Below the pieces are notes generated by a model. The model made no database searches and had not been told where the DNA came from. It was given only the letters and a program-made list of their open reading frames with translations. 64,000 nt of DNA, taken from NCBI GenBank assembly GCA_028287465.1, contig JAQBPO010000062.1, forward strand, positions 62,001 to 126,000. The letters are read 5' to 3'. Shown piece by piece: positions 59,623 through 64,000 of the stretch (its first letter is position 1; the number at the start of each line of letters is the position of its first letter). Source of the stretch: Fibrobacterota bacterium (GTDB lineage: Bacteria > Fibrobacterota > Fibrobacteria > UBA11236). The position numbers were made by a program, and so were the translations under genes.

Positions 59623-60345
59623 GTGTCCGCCCTGAAGTACAAGCGCGTCCTCCTCAAGCTCAGCGGGGAGGCCTTCGCTGGCGATAAGGACGGCGGAATC
59701 GACCCCGAAACCATCCGTGCCATCGCCGAAGAGGTCGCCGCCGTCTACCAGAGCGGCGTCCAGGTAGGCGTGGTCATCGGCGGCGGCAACATGATCCGGG
59801 GCGGCACCCTCAGCAAATACGGTTTCGACCGCGTTTCCGCGGACCAGATGGGCATGCTCGCCACCGTCATCAACTGCCTCGCCATGCAGGACGCCCTGGA
59901 AAAACTGGGCATCTACACGCGCGTGATGAGCGCCATCAAGATGTCCTCGATCGCCGAGTTCTACATCCGCCGCCGCGCGGTGCGCCACCTCGAAAAAGGC
60001 CGCATCACCCTTTTCGCGGCCGGTACGGGAAATCCGTACTTCACCACCGACAGCGCCGCGACCTTGCGCGCCATCGAGTGCAATTGCGATATTATCATGA
60101 AGGCCACCAATGTGGACGGGATCTACGACAAGGACCCGAACAAGCACAAGGACGCAGTCAAGTACGAGACCATAACCTATACCGAGGCCATCAACCGCCA
60201 GCTGAAGGTCATGGACACGTCGGCGTTCGCCCTGTGCCGGGAGAACAACATCCCCATCCTGGTGTTCGACATGAACGTGAGCGGGAACCTGGCCAAGGCC
60301 GCGCGCGGAGAGAAGATCGGGACCCTGGTCACGAGCGGGGAGTAA
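59623..60345 (+). CDS. pyrH: UMP kinase
   Basis: PyrH phosphorylates UMP to UDP and is feedback-controlled by UTP and GTP in many bacteria. The 240-residue protein has the amino-acid-kinase motifs [27 protein letters not shown], the bacterial UMPK segment [14 protein letters not shown] and [16 protein letters not shown], with [13 protein letters not shown] at the nucleotide site. The start is GTG at 59623, 3 bases after tsf; no better ATG exists. frr follows by 4 bases. Confidence 0.96.
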   Translation: MSALKYKRVLLKLSGEAFAGDKDGGIDPETIRAIAEEVAAVYQSGVQVGVVIGGGNMIRGGTLSKYGFDRVSADQMGMLATVINCLAMQDALEKLGIYTRVMSAIKMSSIAEFYIRRRAVRHLEKGRITLFAAGTGNPYFTTDSAATLRAIECNCDIIMKATNVDGIYDKDPNKHKDAVKYETITYTEAINRQLKVMDTSAFALCRENNIPILVFDMNVSGNLAKAARGEKIGTLVTSGE

Positions 60346-60349
60346 TACC

Positions 60350-60901
60350 ATGTTGGACGAAGCCTCCATCAAAGAACGCATGCAGAAGACGGTGGAGAAC
60401 GTCCGCCGGGATCTCGCCAAGATCCGCACCGGCACGGCCTCGCCGGCCATCCTCGACAATGTCTTCGTGGACTACTACGGGACCAAGACCCCCATCGCCC
60501 AGGTCGCGGCCATCACCATTCCGGAACCCCGCTGCCTGGCCATCAAGCCGTGGGAGAAGAACATGATGCAGGCCGTCGAGAAGGCCATCCTGACGAGCAA
60601 TATCGGCGTCAATCCCGTGAACGACGGGACCTTCATCCGCCTGAACATGCCCGTCCTGACCGGCGAACGCCGCAAGGAACTGGCCAAGCAGGCCAAGGGA
60701 ATCGGTGAGGACGGCAAGGTAGCGATCCGCAATATCCGCCGCGACGAGAACGAGGGCCTCAAGAAGGAGCTCACCGGCAAGGGCCACTCGGAAGACGAAT
60801 TGAAGGGTTGGATGGACAAAGTCCAGGCCCTCACCGACAAGTTCATCGCCGAGGTGGACAAGGTGATCGCGGAAAAGGAAAAGGACATCCTGACCGTCTG
60901 A
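60350..60901 (+). CDS. frr: Ribosome recycling factor
   Basis: RRF splits the post-termination ribosome with EF-G. The 183-residue protein fits the family length and shows RMQKTVENVRRDLAKIRTGTASP-type helix I (quoted in part: NVRRDLAKIRTGTASP), DYYGTKTPIAQVAAITIPEPR, SNIGVNPVNDGTFIRLNMP and VAIRNIRRDENEGLKK. The three-helix bundle and the hinge sequence are all present. It lies between pyrH and uppS, the conserved order. Confidence 0.97.
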   Translation: MLDEASIKERMQKTVENVRRDLAKIRTGTASPAILDNVFVDYYGTKTPIAQVAAITIPEPRCLAIKPWEKNMMQAVEKAILTSNIGVNPVNDGTFIRLNMPVLTGERRKELAKQAKGIGEDGKVAIRNIRRDENEGLKKELTGKGHSEDELKGWMDKVQALTDKFIAEVDKVIAEKEKDILTV

Positions 60902-60915
60902 ACAGGAGCAGTCCT

Positions 60916-61626
60916 TTGCGCGAACCCCCCACTCATATCGCCATCATCATGGATGGCAACGGCCGATGGGCCAAGAAGCGCCTGCTTCCCCGCGTCATGG
61001 GCCATCGGGAAGGCACCAAGGCCACCAAGAAAATCGTCCGCGCGGCCGGCGAGCTCGGCGTCAAATACCTGACCATCTACGTCTTCTCCTCCGAGAATTG
61101 GGAACGCCCCCTTCCGGAAGTCGATGCCCTCATGAACCTGCTCGTGGACATGGTGCGCCAGGAAATCCAGGACCTGATGGACAACAACGTCCGCCTATGC
61201 GCCCTGGGAAACCTGAACAAGCTCCCGGAAGTGACGCGCAGGGAACTCGAGTGGGGCATCGAGCGGACCAAGGACAATACCGGACTGCAATTGAACCTCG
61301 CCGTCTCCTATGGCGGCCGCGAGGAAATCCTGGACGCCGCCCGCGCCCTGGCCGAAAAGGTCAGGCTCGGCGAAATCCAGCCCTCGGACATCAATGAGCA
61401 GACCTTCGGCGCCAATCTATACCTGCCCGAAGTCCCCGACCCGGAACTCCTGATCCGCACGGGCGGCGACCAGCGCATTTCGAACTACCTGCTTTGGCAG
61501 ATAGCCTATACCGAGCTCTACGTCACCCCCACCCTATGGCCCGATTTCGACAAGGCCGGCCTGGTGGAAGCCATCGACGAATACCATTCCCGACAGCGCC
61601 GTTTCGGCAAAGTCCTGGAAAGCTGA
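60916..61626 (+). CDS. uppS: Undecaprenyl diphosphate synthase (UppS)
   Basis: UppS condenses FPP with eight IPP units to make the C55 lipid carrier for peptidoglycan. The 236-residue cis-prenyltransferase begins REPPTHIAIIMDGNGRWAKKR with the catalytic Asp in MDGNGRW, then YLTIYVFSSENWERP, NLAVSYGGREEILDAAR and LIRTGGDQRISNYLLWQIAYTE (in parts). The start is TTG at 60916, with AGGAG 7 bases upstream; the first ATG in frame is inside the catalytic motif. It lies 14 bases after frr and 2 bases before cdsA. Confidence 0.96.
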   Translation: MREPPTHIAIIMDGNGRWAKKRLLPRVMGHREGTKATKKIVRAAGELGVKYLTIYVFSSENWERPLPEVDALMNLLVDMVRQEIQDLMDNNVRLCALGNLNKLPEVTRRELEWGIERTKDNTGLQLNLAVSYGGREEILDAARALAEKVRLGEIQPSDINEQTFGANLYLPEVPDPELLIRTGGDQRISNYLLWQIAYTELYVTPTLWPDFDKAGLVEAIDEYHSRQRRFGKVLES

Positions 61627-61628
61627 CC

Positions 61629-62531
61629 TTGCCCCTTTCCGCCAACCTGAAGGTGCGCCTCATTTCGGCCGCGGTCATGGTCGTCGTCATCTACGGCGCC
61701 CTGGTCCTGAGCGAATACACCCGCTGGGCCATGATGGCGGCCATCCTGACCCTCGGCGCCTGGGAATACGCGCGGATGGTCTCGTCCAAGTTCAACGGCT
61801 CCGCCGGAGCCGCGGTTCCCCCCGGCGCCGAGGCTTCCGCCCCGAAAAAGGGTCCCGGCGTCGCATGGCTGGCGGGACTGGTGACCTTCGTATTCGCCAT
61901 CCCGCACTTCCCCGGCCTGCTCGACAACTCCATAGCCCTCTCCGCCTCCCCGGACATCTGGCTCTGGGGCGTTTCCATCGCCGCCGTTCTCCTCTTCACC
62001 CTCATCGGATTCCGCTTCGTCGACATCTCAGAAATGGCCCCCTGGATCTACCTGCAATTGTTCGGGTGCGCCTACTTCGGCATCTATGCCGCCGGCATCT
62101 TCGGCCTTCTCACCGACTATTCCGGATGGAGGGGTATCTTCCCCTTGCTGATGGTCCAGATCGCCATCGCCACCGCGGACAGCGGCGCCTATTTCACCGG
62201 CCGCAGGTTCGGCAAGAACAAACTCGCCCCCTCCATCAGTTCCGGCAAGACCATCGAAGGCGCGCTGGGCGGTGCGGCGCTCACCGTCCTGGTCGTATCC
62301 CTCCTCGGGCCCAAACTGCTTCACACGGGCTTCCTGGCCAACCTGGGCCTGGGCCTCATCCTCTGCCTCACCGCCATAGTCGGCGACCTCTTCATCTCCA
62401 TCCTCAAGCGCTACACGGGCACCAAGGACTCGTCCAACCTGATCCCGGGCCATGGCGGCGTCCTCGACCGCTTCGACGCCCTCTTCTTCTCGGCCCCCGT
62501 AGCCGTCTTCTACCTGCAACTCGTGCAGTAG
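61629..62531 (+). CDS. cdsA: Phosphatidate cytidylyltransferase (CdsA)
   Basis: CdsA makes CDP-diacylglycerol for phospholipid synthesis at the inner membrane. From the TTG at 61629 the product is 300 residues with about eight hydrophobic segments. The CdsA signature is complete at the C-terminus: SGKTIEGALGG and LKRYTGTKDSSNLIPGHGGVLDRFDALFFSAP (quoted as KRYTGTKDSSNLIPGHGG and LDRFDALFFSAP). A loop of Pro/Ala residues at about 60-75 is extra. The TTG follows the uppS stop by 2 bases, which suggests coupled translation; an ATG at 61676 would remove part of the first helix. Confidence 0.93.
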   Translation: MPLSANLKVRLISAAVMVVVIYGALVLSEYTRWAMMAAILTLGAWEYARMVSSKFNGSAGAAVPPGAEASAPKKGPGVAWLAGLVTFVFAIPHFPGLLDNSIALSASPDIWLWGVSIAAVLLFTLIGFRFVDISEMAPWIYLQLFGCAYFGIYAAGIFGLLTDYSGWRGIFPLLMVQIAIATADSGAYFTGRRFGKNKLAPSISSGKTIEGALGGAALTVLVVSLLGPKLLHTGFLANLGLGLILCLTAIVGDLFISILKRYTGTKDSSNLIPGHGGVLDRFDALFFSAPVAVFYLQLVQ

Positions 62532-62568
62532 AACCAACCCCATTCTCCTCCGCTCTTCCGCTCCTCCC

Positions 62569-62667
62569 CCCTGCACTCAACGCCCCCTGCATCCAACGCT
62601 CCCTGCATCCAACGCTCCCTGTATCCCAACGCTCCCTGTATCCCAACGATCCCTGTATCCCAACGAT
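62569..62667. repeat. Tandem repeat array of six 16-17 bp units
   Basis: Six head-to-tail units start with CCCTG: three of 16 bases (like CCCTGCATCCAACGCT) followed by three of 17 (CCCTGTATCCCAACGCT or ...GAT). A seventh partial unit follows. The last two full units are identical and earlier ones drift, as expected for stepwise duplication. Confidence 0.9.
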
Positions 62668-62869
62668 CCCTGAAGCGCGCCGCCGCAGGCGGCCAACGCG
62701 CCCTTGGCGACAAAGCCCCCTGAGCCTAACGCCCACCCGAACCGACCCACTCCCAGGGACCACCCCACCCCGGAAAAATCGAATCGTCCCCAGTCTTTTA
62801 GACCCACCGACCCGACAAACCGACGGACGTTCCCCAAGGACGATTCATGGGACCTGCGGATCCCGGGGC

Positions 62870-62897
62870 GGGCGGGTCCCGGACGCGCCTGCCGGGC
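62870..62897. repeat. 28-bp inverted repeat, left copy
   Basis: The exact reverse complement of these 28 bases occurs at 63068-63095, 170 bases further on. It contains GGGCGGGTCCC at one end and GCCTGCCGGGC at the other. Confidence 0.85.
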
Positions 62898-63004
62898 ATG
62901 AGAGCGCAGCCCTTTGGCAGGCCTGACGAGGGAGGGCGAGCGAGCGTCTGCGAGACCGCGCTGCGAGAGGCTTCCATTCGCGAGTGAGCGCGGCCGAAAC
63001 AAAG

Positions 63005-63027
63005 AACCGGCCCGAGGAAGGCCGGTT
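63005..63027 (-). terminator. Hairpin terminator for the lipoprotein gene
   Basis: AACCGGCC (63005-63012) and GGCCGGTT (63020-63027) with a 7-base loop. On the minus strand TTCTTTGTTTC follows. It lies about 95 bases past the lipoprotein stop. Confidence 0.55.
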
Positions 63028-63067
63028 GAATCACCGTATCAGAATAGCCAATGGGCGGAGCGAACCC

Positions 63068-63095
63068 GCCCGGCAGGCGCGTCCGGGACCCGCCC
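63068..63095. repeat. 28-bp inverted repeat, right copy
   Basis: Perfect reverse complement of 62870-62897. It ends 26 bases before the lipoprotein stop codon. The segment between the copies holds no gene and no transposase fragment. Confidence 0.85.
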
Positions 63096-63121
63096 AGCCG
63101 CGCGACCCACCGTCAAGAGCA

Positions 63122-63598
63122 TCAGTCCTTGCGGAACACCACCGGCTGCCCCTCTTCCACCACGGTCCAAGCCGACCCTTTCACATTGATCGCCTTGGTC
63201 TTGGACAACGGCTCCCGGCAGGCCGTCTCTCCGGTAGGCTGCATCGTCGCGGGATCCTTGTATTCGCACGTCGTCTTCACGCTCACCATGTTCCCGTTCT
63301 CGACCTTCCAGGTCCAATATTCCTTGGAGGTTTCCACGAAATCATTCGGGCTCGGTTGGCCGGTGGCCAGGCGCTGGGACAACAGCATGGTGCCCGCCGC
63401 GTCCACCTGCATGGTCAGCTTGATGTCCAGGGGAGGATTGGGCACGACGATATCGGCCCGCCAGATGCCGACCACGGTGGCCGCGGTGGCCGGCTGGGCG
63501 GTGTCATCGTCCGTCTTCTTGATTTGGGTCAGATCGCAGCCGGAAAAGGCCAGTCCAAGCGCCAATCCAAGACCGAGTTTGAGGGATACGTGACGCAT
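63122..63598 (-). CDS. Small lipoprotein, function unknown
   Basis: A 158-residue protein with a clear lipoprotein signal: LGLGLALGLAFSGC with Cys21, then a polar Asp/Thr linker. The remainder (residues 40-158) has about nine short strands, beginning VVGIWRADIVV and ending AWTVVEEGQPVVFRKD, which suggests a lipocalin-like or small barrel fold as in many DUF-type proteins with an opening GxW motif. Two cysteines (TCEYK, ACREP) may form a disulfide. AAGGA lies 8 bases before the ATG at 63598. It is divergent from the TonB-dependent receptor at 63750. Confidence 0.75.
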   Translation of the reverse strand: MRHVSLKLGLGLALGLAFSGCDLTQIKKTDDDTAQPATAATVVGIWRADIVVPNPPLDIKLTMQVDAAGTMLLSQRLATGQPSPNDFVETSKEYWTWKVENGNMVSVKTTCEYKDPATMQPTGETACREPLSKTKAINVKGSAWTVVEEGQPVVFRKD

Positions 63599-63749
63599 GG
63601 CGGATTCCTTCCGGATGGGCCGGGATCGAATTTGACCGGGCCTGGGCAATGGTATCAGGCGGCGGTCAAATCCTTCAACCCCCAGTTCCGGAACTTCGGT
63701 CAAGGTTGCCAATTCCCCCTGTCGGACCATACAATGGAACGGGTATTCG

Positions 63750-64000
63750 ATGAAATTGGGAAAATTGGGAAACGCCTTCATCGCGGCCGGTCTGGCCCAT
63801 GCGGCGGCGATCCCCTGCCGGGCGGAAACGGATGTGGACCTCACCGCCCTGTCCCTGAAACGGATCATGGATCTGGACGTGACTTCGGTTTCCAAGCGCA
63901 CGCAGAAGATGCGGGACGTGGCGACCTCCATCTACGTCATCAACGAAGAGGATATCCGGCGGTCCGGGGCCACGCGCCTGCAGGACGTCCTGAAACTGGC
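63750..64000 (+). CDS. TonB-dependent receptor, N-terminal fragment (runs off the window)
   Basis: The ATG at 63750 opens a frame that continues to the end of the window, about 83 residues. It has a signal peptide (GNAFIAAGLAHAAAIPCRA, cleaved before ETD), the preceding LSLKRIMDLDVTSVSKR that often precedes the plug in vitamin B12/siderophore-type receptors, and the first plug segment VATSIYVINEEDIRRSGATRLQD, quoted as SIYVINEEDIRRSGATRLQD. Outer-membrane uptake of a large substrate powered by TonB is the role. The rest of the barrel is outside. There is no clear RBS; the start could be slightly different. Confidence 0.85.
   Translation, partial: MKLGKLGNAFIAAGLAHAAAIPCRAETDVDLTALSLKRIMDLDVTSVSKRTQKMRDVATSIYVINEEDIRRSGATRLQDVLKL

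Larger units (their letters stand above)
62532..63121. other. Repeat-rich noncoding stretch after cdsA
   Basis: About 590 bases with no supported gene. It holds a tandem repeat array (62569-62667), a hairpin GCCGCC/GGCGGC at 62679-62693, two copies of a 28-bp inverted repeat (62870-62897 and 63068-63095), and a terminator-like hairpin for the next minus-strand gene at 63005-63027. The composition is very GC-rich and Pro/Arg-biased in all frames. Confidence 0.6.

Noticed and set aside
58687-60459. Minus-strand frame of 590 codons across rpsB-tsf-pyrH-frr
   Set aside because: Crosses four genuine housekeeping genes on the other strand.
62569-62667. CRISPR array
   Set aside because: The units follow each other without spacers and are too short; there are no cas genes.
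62870-63095. Insertion sequence bounded by the 28-bp inverted repeats
   Set aside because: The 170-base core has no transposase fragment; only a nonautonomous element remains possible.

Overview
The window is a GC-rich (roughly 60-65% by eye) bacterial chromosome segment from a Gram-negative organism. Signs of an outer membrane are several lipoproteins with lipoboxes, a TonB-dependent receptor plug, outer-membrane barrel-like proteins, and PilW/PilX/PilV-type pilus genes. A secreted GH13 enzyme and a GH18-like fragment end in short beta-sandwich tails that resemble type IX sorting domains. Together with a GGGP-synthase-like protein, an EF-G with mitochondrial/spirochaete-type G motifs and a set of glycan-active enzymes, this suggests the FCB superphylum, most likely Fibrobacterota or a relative. 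That placement is an inference; no rRNA gene is present to settle it.

Layout. 1-5.6 kb: end of a GH18 chitinase-like gene, maltooligosyltrehalose synthase (treY), and two secreted or lipoprotein genes. 5.7-10.1 kb: a TPR-like lipoprotein, an ArsR regulator with a double AHSA1/SRPBCC protein, a DoxX protein, and an ECF42-type sigma factor with its DGPF (YCII) partner. 10.5-13.7 kb: an LtaS/OpgB-like membrane sulfatase-fold enzyme and a phospholipase C/AcpA-like phosphoesterase, convergent. 13.8-18.9 kb: a secreted GH13 amylase-like enzyme and a trehalose synthase-maltokinase fusion. 19-28.9 kb: a peptidase/propeller/barrel fusion, a mutarotase-like protein, a VTT membrane protein, GT2, murB, a solitary CHC2-TOPRIM primase-like protein and a PorV-like barrel. 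29-34.9 kb: EF-G and a rel/spoT operon with a DUF4388 protein. 35-40.3 kb: GH53 galactanase, then an L,D-transpeptidase and an 812-residue coiled-coil protein. 40.5-44 kb: dnaG-rpoD. 44.1-45.2 kb: an RmlD-like reductase. 45.2-51.1 kb: a minor-pilin operon whose last two genes are tandem paralogues with 30 cysteines each. 51.4-54.9 kb: alaS coupled to a GGGP-synthase-like gene. 55.1-56.6 kb: a proline-rich protein and a PAS-AraC regulator. 57.1-62.5 kb: rplM-rpsI-rpsB-tsf-pyrH-frr-uppS-cdsA. 62.5-64 kb: a repeat-rich spacer, a small lipoprotein and the start of a TonB-dependent receptor.

How the genes connect. treY and treS-mak point to trehalose/maltose/alpha-glucan metabolism, with the GH13 enzyme acting outside the cell. 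The GH18, GH53 and jelly-roll proteins fit polysaccharide degradation. The 57-62.5 kb block is the conserved translation-to-envelope operon linking ribosome assembly, UMP kinase, ribosome recycling, undecaprenyl diphosphate and CDP-diacylglycerol synthesis. dnaG-rpoD is the core of the macromolecular synthesis operon, without rpsU.

The points most worth a second look are the rpsI gene, which lacks any ATG/GTG/TTG start and appears to begin with ATC after a perfect Shine-Dalgarno; the duplicated cysteine-rich pilins; a PilX-like gene whose N-terminus is made of an inverted repeat; the solitary primase-like protein; and the GGGPS gene overlapping alaS. No rRNA, tRNA, CRISPR array, insertion sequence or prophage was recognised.
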